A stretch of 64,000 bases of DNA from Ignavibacteria bacterium (GCA_016720145.1 JADJXV010000015.1:36573-100572), one strand, 5' to 3'; shown: positions 27,328 to 37,734, counted from the stretch's first letter. The notes: generated by a model not told the origin, from the sequence alone. A program made the numbers and translations.

Positions 27328-27912
27328 ATGGCAGAGATTAAGATTGAAAAGAAAAAAAAGGTTTGGCCCTGGGTATTAGCCGGTCTTGGTATCGTTATAC
27401 TCGTGATAGCGGTAATGGTGTCTCGTGATACCAGCAAACCCATGGACATAGAAGCGGCTACAGAGTACGTGCCCCAACCGGAAAAACCGGCAGACCTCCT
27501 CGGTGTCAAAGAAAATAACGCAACGGTGGCGGCGTATGTCGATTTTATAGAAAACAGTCCCGGAAAGATGACGCTCGATCACGCCTTTTCGAATGAAGCG
27601 CTCTTGAAACTCATCGAAGCTACAAAAGCAATGGCCGGTATAGCAGGATATACCATTCAGGCAGATTTAGAAAAGGTAAAGGGATATGCGAATATCATCA
27701 CAAAAGAGAAATATGTCACAACCCATGCCGATTACATTAGAATCGCTGATGATACTTTAGCCCATGAATTACAAAATATCCAAATGGCAAAATATCCTAC
27801 CATGGCAAGTGACATTGAGGAATTAAAACGTGCCGCAGAAGCAATCGACCCGAACGTAAAGACGCTGAAGCAAAAAGATGCCGTGAGGAATGTACTTTGC
27901 AAAGGCCGCTGA
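27328..27912 (+). CDS. Membrane-anchored stress-type protein, C-terminal frameshift
   Basis: 194 aa: cytoplasmic MAEIKIEKKKKVWPW, one transmembrane helix (VLAGLGIVILVIAVMV, about 16-31), then an outside domain with NATVAAYVDFIENSPGKMTL and THADYIRIADDTLAHELQ. I recall this as a conserved Bacteroidota protein of unknown role often near PRC-barrel genes, as here. Its usual end, FAKAADLLKKMN, lies in another frame at 27896-27934 directly after the break, which points to one base lost in the T run near 27896. Confidence 0.7.
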   Translation: MAEIKIEKKKKVWPWVLAGLGIVILVIAVMVSRDTSKPMDIEAATEYVPQPEKPADLLGVKENNATVAAYVDFIENSPGKMTLDHAFSNEALLKLIEATKAMAGIAGYTIQADLEKVKGYANIITKEKYVTTHADYIRIADDTLAHELQNIQMAKYPTMASDIEELKRAAEAIDPNVKTLKQKDAVRNVLCKGR

Positions 27913-28157
27913 CTTGCTTAAAAAAATGAATTAATTACACTTTAAGATTCTTTGACAATTGTTATGAATCGTTAAAATTGATGAACGTAGAGGTGGTCGC
28001 TGTCATGCTGAATTTATTTCAGCATCTCCGCAAGTAGGTATTCATGCGAGAACGTCAACGGAGATCCTCGATTCTTCAGGTCAAACGGAAAATCCCTTCA
28101 GAATGACATTCAACAATATCTAAAAATCTTCAAATACCAACTTTAAAAAATAATACA

Positions 28158-28676
28158 ATGACAAACACAAACAAAAATCTTTTCTATCTGAGTGACTTAC
28201 CGGATTACCAAGTTGCTGAAAATTACTCTGATGTAAGGGGCTGGAATGTAAAGGATGCAAGTGACCGCATTATTGGGAAAGTAGATCATTTGCTGGTCAA
28301 TAAAGCTACCGAACGAGTTGTGTATTTAGATGTTGAAGTCGATGATGCATTGATTGAAGAGGGACACGACACCTATCATACCCCTGCGAGTGAAGGTGTG
28401 CATGAGTTTCTCAATAAAGAAGGGGAAAATCATCTGATTATTCCTATCGGAATGGCATCTATCGATGAGGAAACCAAATCGGTGAAGAGCAATCAAATTA
28501 AAAGTTCGACTTTTGCAAAAGCTAAACGGTTCAGAAAGGGCGAAACTATTGACTTTGATTTTGAATTAAATGCTATGCGCCATTTAAAGGGTGATACTAC
28601 AATTCATAGTTCGAATGCAGTTGAGGATTTTATGATCGAGAAGAGTTTATCGATACTTTTCATAATGGTATGTTAA
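28158..28676 (+). CDS. PRC-barrel domain protein, C-terminal frameshift
   Basis: 172 aa. The PRC-barrel is visible as WNVKDASDRIIGKVDHLLVN and ERVVYLDVEVDD, with a second conserved part NHLIIPIGMASIDEE. The last residues (EDFMIEKSLSILF) are off-frame: adding one T to the TTTT run near 28630 gives EDFYDREEFIDTFHNGMLK with a stop at 28681, the expected ending. It probably belongs with the preceding membrane protein as a stress or envelope pair. Confidence 0.75.
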   Translation: MTNTNKNLFYLSDLPDYQVAENYSDVRGWNVKDASDRIIGKVDHLLVNKATERVVYLDVEVDDALIEEGHDTYHTPASEGVHEFLNKEGENHLIIPIGMASIDEETKSVKSNQIKSSTFAKAKRFRKGETIDFDFELNAMRHLKGDTTIHSSNAVEDFMIEKSLSILFIMVC

Positions 28677-28726
28677 AATAGTATAGATAGTTAGACAATT
28701 TTTTGGAAAATAGAATTTGAGTTGAA

Positions 28727-28756
28727 AGGGGCGAATCGCATTCGCCCCTTTCGTAT
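28727..28756 (+). terminator. Hairpin terminator / dispersed GGGGCGAAT palindrome
   Basis: AAAGGGGCGAA and TTCGCCCCTTT form an 11-bp stem with loop TCGCA, followed by a T-rich stretch. The same core with loop TTGCA occurs near 37320, so the terminator is made from a dispersed palindrome. Confidence 0.65.
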
Positions 28757-29129
28757 TTATGTTTGGATGTATGCAATTCTCCTCTACAATGCAAAACATC
28801 ATCGCACTAAAAATGTCAGAAATACGGCTAATTGATAAATCAAATTAACTTTCATATCAATAGTATAGTTGCAAAAAAAATACCGAACAGAAAGCTGCAA
28901 AATAGCAACCCTATCGAAGAAATTCCTTCATTCCAAAGCACGATAATTTTCTCCCCTCAACACCTATAGCATACATCTGCTATACTCACTAACTCTCTAC
29001 GAAAATCGAACAAATGCCAGGTATTTACATCCTGTTCGTGCAAACTAATAATAACACATTGACATTCATCGAATAGCCTTACAGTTAACTTATTGTTTAT
29101 AATAAAGTTAACTGTAGTATAATCCTACG

Positions 29130-29290
29130 CTGTATGTAAACGGTTTAAAACCGTTTGGATCGGTTATATCGTGCGCACTTGAAATGGTTAAAACCATTCT
29201 TACCTTCCAAAACCGTTAAAACGGTTTACAACCTCATCTCACATAACATGCCCATCATTCAAATCATGGGCTATATTGAATTTGCTTTGT
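29130..29290. repeat. Mosaic palindromic (REP-like) repeat, copy 2
   Basis: AAACGGTTTAAAACCGTTT, ATGGTTAAAACCAT, AAACCGTTAAAACGGTTT and a degenerate CCCATCATTCAAATCATGGG in the same order as copy 1. Flanking 28757-29560 holds no gene that I can see. Confidence 0.65.
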
Positions 29291-29560
29291 TCGACTACTC
29301 ATCGAAAGTGGTGGACTTCCGTACGTAAGAGCTAGCATGAGCCATTTTTATATTCCTTCTAAGACTATTCACTCCGTTAAGGCTCTTCTACTCCACAATA
29401 ACACACTAAAAATTGATGTGGTATTCATCATTACTACACCCCAAATTTCATCATTGAGCAGTATTTTTGTAATTTGAAGCCTATAAAATCTTCAGTTCGC
29501 TCCTTGCGGTTGATTAAATAAATTATTCTCAATTGTTCTACAACTCATATTCTAAAAATT

Positions 29561-30787
29561 ATGAAACATTTACGTACTGCTTTCCTTGCCTTTATCCTCA
29601 GCGCTCTCCTTCTTATGCCTTCGCTTGCAACTGCTCAGGGTAAATGGACTGCTTCTTCTACCGATGGATTCACTCCTCGTACCTACCCGTGCGCCGCTTC
29701 TGTTGACGGTATAATTTATGTCTTCGGCGGATTCTCCACTATTCTTGCGACCGGCGCTCAAAGCACATGTGAAGCGTACGACCCTACAACAGATAAATGG
29801 ATAACGCCGGATCTGAGCGGCATAATGACTGCTCGTGGTGGAGCGAGTGCAAGTGTAGTCGATGGAAAGATTTATGTAGTGGGAGGTTCGGACGCGAGTG
29901 GAACCGCACTCAATTCAGTCCAACTCCTCGACCCAATCGCCGGTGAATGGTTTACCTATAAATCGACGGGCTCAATGACCGCTCGTAATCGACATTGTGC
30001 TGCAGTAGTCGGTGGTAAAATTTACATTATCGGTGGCGCGCAATCAACCACCTATCAAACCAAAGTAGAAGTACTCGATCCTGTTGCTAAAGTATGGTCT
30101 TCACTCACGACGACCGGCACCTTTTCTCCCCGCCGCGCGTCGGCAGTAGCGGTGATTGATGATAAAATCTATGTGTTCGGTGGTTTCAACGGAGCAGCGT
30201 ATCTCAATACATTAGAAGTATTTGACCCTGCGACTAATACGTGGTCAACTCCTAGTGTTTCCGGTGAACCACTTCCAAGAGCAGGAGCAGCAGCAGCAGT
30301 CGTTGACGGTAAAATGTATATTATTGGCGGGTATAATGGAGCACTGCCGGACATCATCGAAGAATTCGACCCAAAGACCAACAGCTGGACGACCATCAAT
30401 ACCGAAGGACAGTTTTCGACACGCTCGGGGGTGGCATTAGCAACTGTTGGCAACCGGCACTATATCATCGGAGGTTCGCAATCTGATCCGATTGCCCCAT
30501 ACAACGAATACCTGACTTTCCCTCCGAGTAGTGTACACAACACAAGCGAAGAATCACTCCTCCGCCTCTCGCCCAATCCTACCGGAAACTTGTTGAAAAT
30601 TGAAAATATACCGGCAAATACTCTCCGTTTGTCAATTGTAAATTTACTTGGTGAACAAGTCGCAGAAGTAGTTAATCCTACCGACCCACTTACTACAATC
30701 AATCTTAACAATTCACCGGCAGGAATGTATATTGTTCGTATTGTCACTCAGGCGGGGACGGTGACGAGGATGATAGTCAAGGAGTAA
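29561..30787 (+). CDS. Secreted Kelch-repeat protein with T9SS sorting domain
   Basis: 408 aa. Signal peptide (1-25, MPSLATAQG). Six Kelch blades of about 48 residues, each with the pattern VDGKIYVxGGxxxxxxxxxxxxxFDP...W (for example DDKIYVFGGFNGAAYLNTLE). The C-terminal sorting domain runs from RLSPNPTGNLLKIENIPANT to GMYIVRIVTQAGTVTRMIVKE. Paralogue of 41096-42349; both begin with W-ASS-GFTPR after the signal. Probably a surface-bound carbohydrate- or protein-binding propeller. Confidence 0.88.
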   Translation: MKHLRTAFLAFILSALLLMPSLATAQGKWTASSTDGFTPRTYPCAASVDGIIYVFGGFSTILATGAQSTCEAYDPTTDKWITPDLSGIMTARGGASASVVDGKIYVVGGSDASGTALNSVQLLDPIAGEWFTYKSTGSMTARNRHCAAVVGGKIYIIGGAQSTTYQTKVEVLDPVAKVWSSLTTTGTFSPRRASAVAVIDDKIYVFGGFNGAAYLNTLEVFDPATNTWSTPSVSGEPLPRAGAAAAVVDGKMYIIGGYNGALPDIIEEFDPKTNSWTTINTEGQFSTRSGVALATVGNRHYIIGGSQSDPIAPYNEYLTFPPSSVHNTSEESLLRLSPNPTGNLLKIENIPANTLRLSIVNLLGEQVAEVVNPTDPLTTINLNNSPAGMYIVRIVTQAGTVTRMIVKE

Positions 30788-30804
30788 GAGTTACATACTA
30801 TGCG

Positions 30805-30905
30805 ATAGACCTGTCAGGTCGAAGAAGACCAGACAAGTCGGCAACTCGTAATAGACCTGTCAGGTCGAAGAAGACCTGACAGGTCGAAGAAGAGACCTGA
30901 CAAGT
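30805..30905. repeat. Short GACCTGTCAGGTC palindromic repeats
   Basis: Four or more copies of GACCTGTCAGGTC or GACCTGACAGGTC, separated by GAAGAA, directly before the 128-bp array. They form repeated short hairpins. No gene. Confidence 0.7.
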
Positions 30906-30909
30906 CTGC

Positions 30910-31500
30910 AATCCCAGAGGGATTGAATGTTTGTAGCACGGTGCGCAACCAAACAGATACGACCCCATCGGGGTCGAACGTTTGTAGAATTGCAAAGTAT
31001 AGACAATAAAGGCAGACATTCAGTGAAACTCAGAACCAATCCCAGCGGGATTGAATGTTTGTAGCACTGAGTGTTATCAAACAGATACGACCCCATCGGG
31101 GTCGAATGTATGTAGAATTGCAAAGTATAGACAATAAAGGCAGACATTCAGTGAAACTCAGAACCAATCCCAGCGGGATTGAATGTTTGTAGCACTGAGT
31201 GTTACCAAGCAGATACGACCCCATCGGGGTCGAACGTATGTAGAATTGCAAAGTATAGACAATAAAGGCAGACATTCAGTGAAACTCAGAACCAATCCCA
31301 GCGGGATTGAATGTTTGTAGCACTGAGTGTTACCAAGCAGATACGACCCCATCGGGGTCGAACGTATGTAGAATTGCAAAGTATAGACAATAAAGGCAGA
31401 CATTCAGTGAAACTCAGAACCAATCCCAGCGGGATTGAATGTATGTAGTACGATGTGCTACCAAGGAGATACGCGACCCCATCTGGGTCGAACGTTTGTA
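30910..31500. repeat. 128-bp tandem repeat, four full units and one diverged
   Basis: Units start at 30910, 31038, 31166, 31294 and 31422, exactly 128 bp apart. Each unit holds two different palindromes: AATCCCAGCGGGATT followed by GAATGTTTGTAG, and CGACCCCATCGGGGTCG followed by AACGTATGTAG. They are joined by a unique stretch. Short frames through the array repeat themselves and are not genes. Confidence 0.9.
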
Positions 31501-31508
31501 GATTCCAG

Positions 31509-31696
31509 TCCGGTCAGTTGTTCCCAACTGACCGTCAACAAGTACCGATGAAACGTACTGCGCGGCTGTACTCTGTATCCATTACGGATTGGTAAAAGAC
31601 AAATCGCAATGAAATCTGCAGTTCTATCCCCGTTCTTTCGACTCACAGACGTTTCATTGGTATATGTTGACGGACAGTTGGAAACAACTGACCGGA
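31509..31696. mobile_element. MITE-like element with ~48-bp terminal inverted repeats
   Basis: The left end TCCGGTCAGTTGTTCCCAAC continues to ATGAAACGT near 31556. The right end on the reverse strand reads TCCGGTCAGTTGTTTCCAAC and also reaches ATGAAACGT, with about five mismatches over 48 bp. The inside has no gene. Each arm also contains its own small hairpin (CAGTTG/CAACTG). Size and structure fit a miniature inverted-repeat element. Confidence 0.75.
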
Positions 31697-31819
31697 CGGG
31701 AAAAGGAGTAAACCTTATAAAGTAATAAGGTTCTTTCTTTACTGGGCACGTTTCTACTAAGGTTTATCTTTGGTTCTCTGACAATTTTTGTGGTACCGAG
31801 TAATGAATGCCCAAAATTG

Positions 31820-31940
31820 TATGTTGCCACAGTCCCATAGGGACGATATATTGGTAGAAAACGAGATTCTGATATGCCACAAAGTCCCGTAGGGACGACA
31901 TGTCAATTCTATAAGGTTGCGTCCCTACGGGACTTACTCG
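31820..31940. repeat. Three GTCCC(A/G)TAGGGAC palindromes
   Basis: GTCCCATAGGGAC and GTCCCGTAGGGAC, each followed by GATAT or GACAT, and one inverted GTCCCTACGGGAC. They belong to the same palindrome-plus-tail family as the 128-bp array. No gene in 31700-32077. Confidence 0.7.
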
Positions 31941-32077
31941 TGCATTCGTTCACTTTTTTACCGATATGTCATCGCTAACGCGATTGAGGAGGACGATGAG
32001 TCTGTAGCAATTCAACCACAAAAATTGTCAGAGAACCTGATCATTTACACCTATAATGGTACAATGACAAAGTTGAT

Positions 32078-32827
32078 TCACAAATACTTCTTCAAAAACT
32101 CCCTAGTCATCGGACTATCAGGCTCAGAAAAAATCTTCTCGGGTGTACCAATTTCCTCGATATTGCCGTGATTAAACACTGCAATCGTGTCACTTACTTC
32201 GCGTGCAAAACGCATTTCATGGGTCACGACGAGCATGGTCATACCTTCGTCGGCGAGGTTTTTCATGACGGATAATACTTCATCTACTAATTGCGGGTCG
32301 AGCGCAGAGGTGGGTTCGTCAAAGAGCATCACTTGCGGTTCCATCGCTAGCGCGCGGGCAATTGCCACTCGCTGACTTTGCCCGCCCGAGAGCTGAGAAG
32401 GGTAATGAGCGCTCTTATCGGCAAGGCCTACTTTTTCAAGCAGTTGCATTGCTTTGTCTGTTGCATCGGACTTGGATAAATGCTTGATCGACATGGGGGC
32501 TGTCGTGATGTTTTCGAGGGCTGTCAGGTGGGGGAAGAGATTAAAACTCTGAAACACCATCCCAATTGTTCGGCGAAGAAGGAGGATTTTCTGACGTTCA
32601 TTCTTCGTGTGCTTGCGGTTCTTCGTGTGCTCGAGCGTCACACCTGCAATACTAATCTTGCCTTCGTCAAAGGATTCGAGTTGGTTGAGGCAGCGCAAAA
32701 ACGTACTCTTACCACAACCGCTCGGACCGATAATCACTGTCAATTCACCCTTGTGCTGATGCCAATTGATCCCACGAAGGATTTCATTCTTACCAAAACT
32801 TTTCCAAAGATTTTCGACGGTAATCAT
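32078..32827 (-). CDS. Polar amino-acid ABC transporter ATPase (GlnQ-like)
   Basis: 249 aa, full length for this family. Walker [10 protein letters not shown] (about 34-42), Q-loop region [17 protein letters not shown], signature [15 protein letters not shown], Walker [14 protein letters not shown]-loop VVTHEM. NLFPHLT and [20 protein letters not shown] are typical of glutamine/polar amino-acid importers. No permease or binding-protein gene is adjacent, so it is an orphan ATPase here; the remaining subunits must be elsewhere. Confidence 0.9.
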   Translation of the reverse strand: MITVENLWKSFGKNEILRGINWHQHKGELTVIIGPSGCGKSTFLRCLNQLESFDEGKISIAGVTLEHTKNRKHTKNERQKILLLRRTIGMVFQSFNLFPHLTALENITTAPMSIKHLSKSDATDKAMQLLEKVGLADKSAHYPSQLSGGQSQRVAIARALAMEPQVMLFDEPTSALDPQLVDEVLSVMKNLADEGMTMLVVTHEMRFAREVSDTIAVFNHGNIEEIGTPEKIFSEPDSPMTREFLKKYL

Positions 32828-32941
32828 AAGCGCAAGAGTTCATCGATAGGTTAATTGAGAGTCTATTTACCGCAAAAATACAAGAAAGTAGCTGCGAGGA
32901 ATCGAACAATGTAATAAGAAATAGATTTTAACCGGTAATTC

Positions 32942-35900
32942 CTACCTGATAATCATCATCTGCTTGGTAATTTTCGAATGAGGGGTGAGGAGTTCATAAT
33001 AATACATACCATTTTCAAGATTCTCAGCATTAATATTCACCTCATACAATCCTGCTGTAAATTGTCCATCAGCAAGAAGTAAACGTCTCGTCCCAAGAGC
33101 ATCATAGAGTGTAAGAGTGGCCTGTGTCGAACGAGAAAATCCAAATTGAATAGTACTGCTTACAACAAGTGGGTTGGGCTGATTTTGCGATAAAAATCCC
33201 TGACCGTAGGACGCCGGCATAATCATCGAGACAGCACGAATCGGTACATCACATCGAGATGGTCCTTCATTGATAACTTCCTTGCCATATCCAAAAAGCG
33301 ATAGGGGACGAATGCGGCATCCGAAAGTAAATAGTAACGTATCATAAACATTCAACCCGGCGACAATAGGTGCTACACATAATGTTAGAATTTGTTCAGA
33401 ATACGGCTGGAGAATAATCGGGAATTTTTGAGATTGTGGCATTGAAACGCGCATGTTATTCACCAAAAAAGGAAGCCCAAAATCCAACGGGAATTGACCA
33501 TAATTCTCGATTGTCACTTCACGACATACAATTTCACCGATGGGAATTTCACCATAATCCATGTGAGTAATCATATTATTTTCATAGATAGAGAACCTTA
33601 ATGTAAATCCCGGAATGGTGTCACGGTAAAAAGATACATTCCCTACTGCATCGGTTACTTTTACTGCGTAAAAAGCATCTTCATCAGGATTTGTAGGGGA
33701 AATTTCCATACGTGAGGATTGATACCCCGTGTCAATAGATTGCGTGACGGTGCAGTTAATTGTTAAAGAATCAATGAGTTCTATTGATTTTATCCCAAGG
33801 TCAGTTGGCAACGATTCACGAATAAGTAGGTCGATCGGTATCGGACAAGGTTTCTCAGCGCGGATAATTCGTGGCGCAATCGTATCCGGCTTCGCACTGA
33901 CGGTAATACTTGCTACATTGCGTCCTGCGCAGGCATTTTCAATCGTGAGGATATCTTTATAGATACCGTTAATTTTATCGTAAAAACATACCGTAAGTTC
34001 TATGTTGGATTGCGGTTGAATCGTTAATGGAAGTGGAGTTTGAATGGAAAATCGAGTAGTATTTTGAAATGAAGCCGACGTAATAGTTTGTGGGAATTTA
34101 CCGTAATTATAAAGCTTGACCGGAAAACAATATTGATGGTCGATCGGACCGTCGGTGGTAATAGCGATGGAGTCCTGACCTGTCACAGAATCGGAAGCAG
34201 ATACAGTAAATCCTGGAATAGAATACTGTTGTTCAGTGGTAAAGCCAGCCGAATCTTCGGCAATTATTGCAAATTCACCATCCTGATAGATATCGCTTAA
34301 GGTACCCGAAAAATGGACAGAATCACTGTAACGTTTAAATGAATCTACACTTACAATTATGTTCTTTTGCGAAGGAAAAGGTGACTCGACCCTCCCGAGA
34401 CGGGAATCTGTTCGGTGAATGTCAAAGGCAACTCCGCGAACGCCAAAACAGGTGTCGAGAGACGTAATTTCAGGCTCTTGATAGTCAAATTCGATAAAAC
34501 TCATCCCACCTACATATCCATACGAATTGACGAGTCCATATCCAAAGACATAGATCCCAATGGGTTCAGATGCTATCAGTGAATGCGTACCATCGCCAAC
34601 ACGCAGCGTAGCAAGCATATAATTAGATGTTGGAATTGGTTGGAAAGCGCCGGCACCGACGAGATTACCATCGAGCCGAACTGTGTTGAGCGCAGTAGTC
34701 GGTGCGACGATCATCACATATTGAGCGGTGAACATAGGAGTAGGAGGTAGTGGTCTATTCGATTGCGTAGCTTGAGCATTAATAAAACGATACGAGAGTA
34801 AAAACTGTTCTTTCGGTGGAATTATCATCATAAATGGATCAGCAATGACATTTCCATTTCCCTGAGAATTTCCGGATGAAGTTTTTTTGTACTGAGCTAC
34901 TAAAATGGGCTTGGAGGCAGTTAAATATTCAGTCGATAGTAGATCGCTTGTGTAGAATTGTCCGGCAGAAAGTGTTCGTAATGGTGTACCTCCAAGAAAA
35001 ATATCGGTACTATCAAATGCAGCAAGTACTCTAAATTTATCCGAACCTAATTGTGTAATTCCGGGTGCCTGAGGATAGGGGGCAAGGAAGGCACTTTTGC
35101 CCCAAGCACTTAGTGGCGGCATTTGCTCAATTATACAATCTCTTGAACTGATATCTCCTCGTAATTCCACCGGTAGCAAGGCACGCTGATGACCACCGAA
35201 GACGGCGACCGGTTTGTCTGCAACCACTCTGCTTCCGGTGAGGTCGCCTCTAAGATTGGTTGGAGTAATACTTGATTGTACGAGATATGACTGTCCTTGC
35301 ATGAGGAGCACCGTGTCTGGTTTTAAACCATACCGGTAGGTAGGAGAGGTAGGATAGATCAATACTTTTGTGCTGTCAGATATAGCAGTTACAGCAAATT
35401 CTGATGGCGTACTCGCATTGTGAATAGTAGTTGAATTTGCCCCATTATTCATGTATCCGTCGCTTGGATAACTCATGACAAGGTATTCGAGTCCGAGTGC
35501 AGATGTGGGTAACACGAGAAATGCATCACTCGTACGGTCTGCTTGGTTCAGCGCATAGACTGTAATCTCATCAGCTGCTACCACACGAAAATGTTGCAAT
35601 GCTATACGTTGACATTGGTTGACACTATTCGATGCCGGAGCACCGTGATGATTCCATCCTTCTAACTCATATCCCTGCCAAGGAGTAGCATACGTATAAA
35701 TTTGTGTAGGATCGGCTATTTGGAAGGGGATCTGAATGGAGGTTCCGAAGCGATTCGTAGCAGTAATCGTACCTTGCGTCGGCACATCACATGCTACATA
35801 AATATAAAGACTATCTCGAAATTTATTGGCAGTACTTATAGTAGTATCATTAGCCAGACTATGAAAATTAGGCAGGAACGAGAAGCTGAAATCGCGACCG

Positions 35901-36010
35901 CGATTACTACTGACGGGCTGAGCATGGATGCTTTCCATACTCATGAATACGCAGGTTAGCAGAAGTACTATCCGACAAGATACTTGGTAAAAACCGTAGA
36001 ATGGAGTCAT
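32942..36010 (-). CDS. Large secreted protein with IgGFc-binding-type domain and T9SS sorting domain
   Basis: 1022 aa. Signal peptide (1-31, SMESIHAQ). The N-terminal ~480 residues show GRDFSFSFLPNF, VACDVPTQGTITATNRFGT, VYALNQADRTSDAFLVLPTS and MSYPSDGY, the pattern of the IgGFc-binding N-terminal domain found in many bacterial surface proteins. Two choice-of-anchor/ASPM-like modules follow (VKLYNYGKFPQTITSASFQN; VTIENYGQFPLDFGLPFLV). The end is a type IX sorting domain (ALGTRRLLLADGQFTAGLYE to MYYYELL). Function is likely adhesion or recognition at the surface. Confidence 0.82.
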   Translation of the reverse strand: MTPFYGFYQVSCRIVLLLTCVFMSMESIHAQPVSSNRGRDFSFSFLPNFHSLANDTTISTANKFRDSLYIYVACDVPTQGTITATNRFGTSIQIPFQIADPTQIYTYATPWQGYELEGWNHHGAPASNSVNQCQRIALQHFRVVAADEITVYALNQADRTSDAFLVLPTSALGLEYLVMSYPSDGYMNNGANSTTIHNASTPSEFAVTAISDSTKVLIYPTSPTYRYGLKPDTVLLMQGQSYLVQSSITPTNLRGDLTGSRVVADKPVAVFGGHQRALLPVELRGDISSRDCIIEQMPPLSAWGKSAFLAPYPQAPGITQLGSDKFRVLAAFDSTDIFLGGTPLRTLSAGQFYTSDLLSTEYLTASKPILVAQYKKTSSGNSQGNGNVIADPFMMIIPPKEQFLLSYRFINAQATQSNRPLPPTPMFTAQYVMIVAPTTALNTVRLDGNLVGAGAFQPIPTSNYMLATLRVGDGTHSLIASEPIGIYVFGYGLVNSYGYVGGMSFIEFDYQEPEITSLDTCFGVRGVAFDIHRTDSRLGRVESPFPSQKNIIVSVDSFKRYSDSVHFSGTLSDIYQDGEFAIIAEDSAGFTTEQQYSIPGFTVSASDSVTGQDSIAITTDGPIDHQYCFPVKLYNYGKFPQTITSASFQNTTRFSIQTPLPLTIQPQSNIELTVCFYDKINGIYKDILTIENACAGRNVASITVSAKPDTIAPRIIRAEKPCPIPIDLLIRESLPTDLGIKSIELIDSLTINCTVTQSIDTGYQSSRMEISPTNPDEDAFYAVKVTDAVGNVSFYRDTIPGFTLRFSIYENNMITHMDYGEIPIGEIVCREVTIENYGQFPLDFGLPFLVNNMRVSMPQSQKFPIILQPYSEQILTLCVAPIVAGLNVYDTLLFTFGCRIRPLSLFGYGKEVINEGPSRCDVPIRAVSMIMPASYGQGFLSQNQPNPLVVSSTIQFGFSRSTQATLTLYDALGTRRLLLADGQFTAGLYEVNINAENLENGMYYYELLTPHSKITKQMMIIR

Positions 36011-36100
36011 ACGAGACTACTCCTTTCGAACGAACGAAGTGATAAAAATTAATTTGGATCGGGTTGTTTAATTAGGTGCAATTATAAATAATACATTTAC

Positions 36101-37237
36101 TTACCGCACTTTAAATGTCGCCATTGTAATTATAGCCAGCATGACGGCTATAATATAAAATCGTGTGACAATTTTTGACTCATGCCAGCCGCTTTTTTCA
36201 AAATGATGATGCAAGGGTGACATTTTAAAAAGCCGCCTACCCTCACCAAAACGTTTCTTCGTATATTTAAAATAACTTACCTGAATAATCACTGACAATG
36301 TCTCTGCGAAAAATATTCCGCCGAGAATTGGGAGAAGGAATTCTTTTTTGATTAAAATACACAAGCAACCCACTGCACCACCTAAAGCCAGCGAACCGGT
36401 ATCGCCCATGAATACCTGAGCAGGATAAGAATTAAACCACAAAAACCCAAGCGCTGCACCAACGAGTGCTGCACAGAAGATGGTCAGCTCGTCTGCACCT
36501 CGTAAGTGTATAATATTCAAATAATCTGCAAATATAGCATTACCGGACACATACGATATCACCGCCAATGCAAGGGCTACAATTCCCACCGTCCCCATGG
36601 CAAGTCCATCAAGTCCGTCGGTGAGATTGACGGCATTCGACGTAGCTGTAATTATAAAAATCACGACCGGAATATAGATATACCAATACCCGAAATCTAA
36701 ATTGATATTCTTCGCAAATGGCACAGTCGTGAGCATGTTGATACTACTAAAGACTGACGAAAACCACTCGGGAAAGAAAGCAATTGAACAACCAACAATC
36801 AACCCTACGGTTACTTGACCAATAATTTTATATCGCCCGATAAGCCCCTTCCGCAGCTTTTTAATTACCTTCAGATAATCATCGAGAAATCCTACGGCAC
36901 CGAGCAGACCCGTCACCATAACAATTAAAATAATATACATATTAAGCACATTTGCCCAGAGTAGGGTAGGCACGAGAAGTGCGGTGAGTACGATGAGTCC
37001 GCCCATCGTTGGAGTACCCGCCTTGAGTGCATGATTGCCGGTGGTCTGTAATTCACTCTTTGCAGCTTCACCAATTTGCTTGCGCTTGAGAAGAGCAATA
37101 ATCTTCGGACCGACAATAAAGCTAATAAGCAACGCCGTAATTGCCGCCGCCGCCGCCCGAAAACTAACATATTGAAATACACCAAATCCGGGAGGATCAA
37201 AAGTATTCCGAAGCCATTGTGCAAGATAGTACAGCAT
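36101..37237 (-). CDS. mraY: Phospho-N-acetylmuramoyl-pentapeptide transferase
   Basis: 378 aa, an integral membrane enzyme that makes lipid I. Motifs: GTPTMGGLIVL, FLDDYLKVIKK (catalytic Asp pair), NAVNLTDGLDGLAMG, FMGDTGSLALGGAVG, and PLHHHFEKSGWHESKIV near the end. Length is normal. murF lies upstream on the same strand but is separated by a broken IS110 element, and no murD follows, so the division/cell-wall cluster is interrupted on both sides here. Confidence 0.97.
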   Translation of the reverse strand: MLYYLAQWLRNTFDPPGFGVFQYVSFRAAAAAITALLISFIVGPKIIALLKRKQIGEAAKSELQTTGNHALKAGTPTMGGLIVLTALLVPTLLWANVLNMYIILIVMVTGLLGAVGFLDDYLKVIKKLRKGLIGRYKIIGQVTVGLIVGCSIAFFPEWFSSVFSSINMLTTVPFAKNINLDFGYWYIYIPVVIFIITATSNAVNLTDGLDGLAMGTVGIVALALAVISYVSGNAIFADYLNIIHLRGADELTIFCAALVGAALGFLWFNSYPAQVFMGDTGSLALGGAVGCLCILIKKEFLLPILGGIFFAETLSVIIQVSYFKYTKKRFGEGRRLFKMSPLHHHFEKSGWHESKIVTRFYIIAVMLAIITMATFKVR

Positions 37238-37734
37238 TATTCGATAGGATTATTGGGTTAATGAATTAAAATAATTAATAGTTTATTGCATGTATTATGG
37301 GTTAGAGAATTGTAACTGTAGGGGCGAATTGCATTCGCCCTGGTCGTGCTGATCTTGGGCGTAAGAGTTTCGTCCAAGTTGGTTATAAAGACCGAACCAT
37401 AAGATTCACTGCTAGCTTCATAATTTGGTAAGTAATTGAACACTTCGACAAGCTCAGTGTGACGGTAAGTTGTTCGTCATGCTGAGTTTCTAAGAGGCGG
37501 CAGCCCGCCCCTATCATAATGCAATGACACAAAAATACAATAATTTTGCTGTAGTTTTTAGGTGTAGCCCGAGACATGCTTGGTAACTTTGATTCCGTGG
37601 CTGAGTTTGGGCAGGAAGCATTCAGATAGCAGAATTGGTGTATTAATACCCGCTTAACAGACTATCGTAGAATAACAATGCTTCCCTGAGAACTATGTAA
37701 CAATATATTTTATTATATAGTTAGGAGGAATACA
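37238..37734. other. Intergenic with dispersed palindrome
   Basis: Holds GGGGCGAATTGCATTCGCCC near 37322, a sister of the hairpin at 28727. I see no gene. Confidence 0.5.

Noticed and set aside
30910..31500. Set of small repeated genes or a CRISPR
   Set aside because: Short frames repeat with the 128-bp unit and have no ribosome sites; the unit is a composite of two palindromes.
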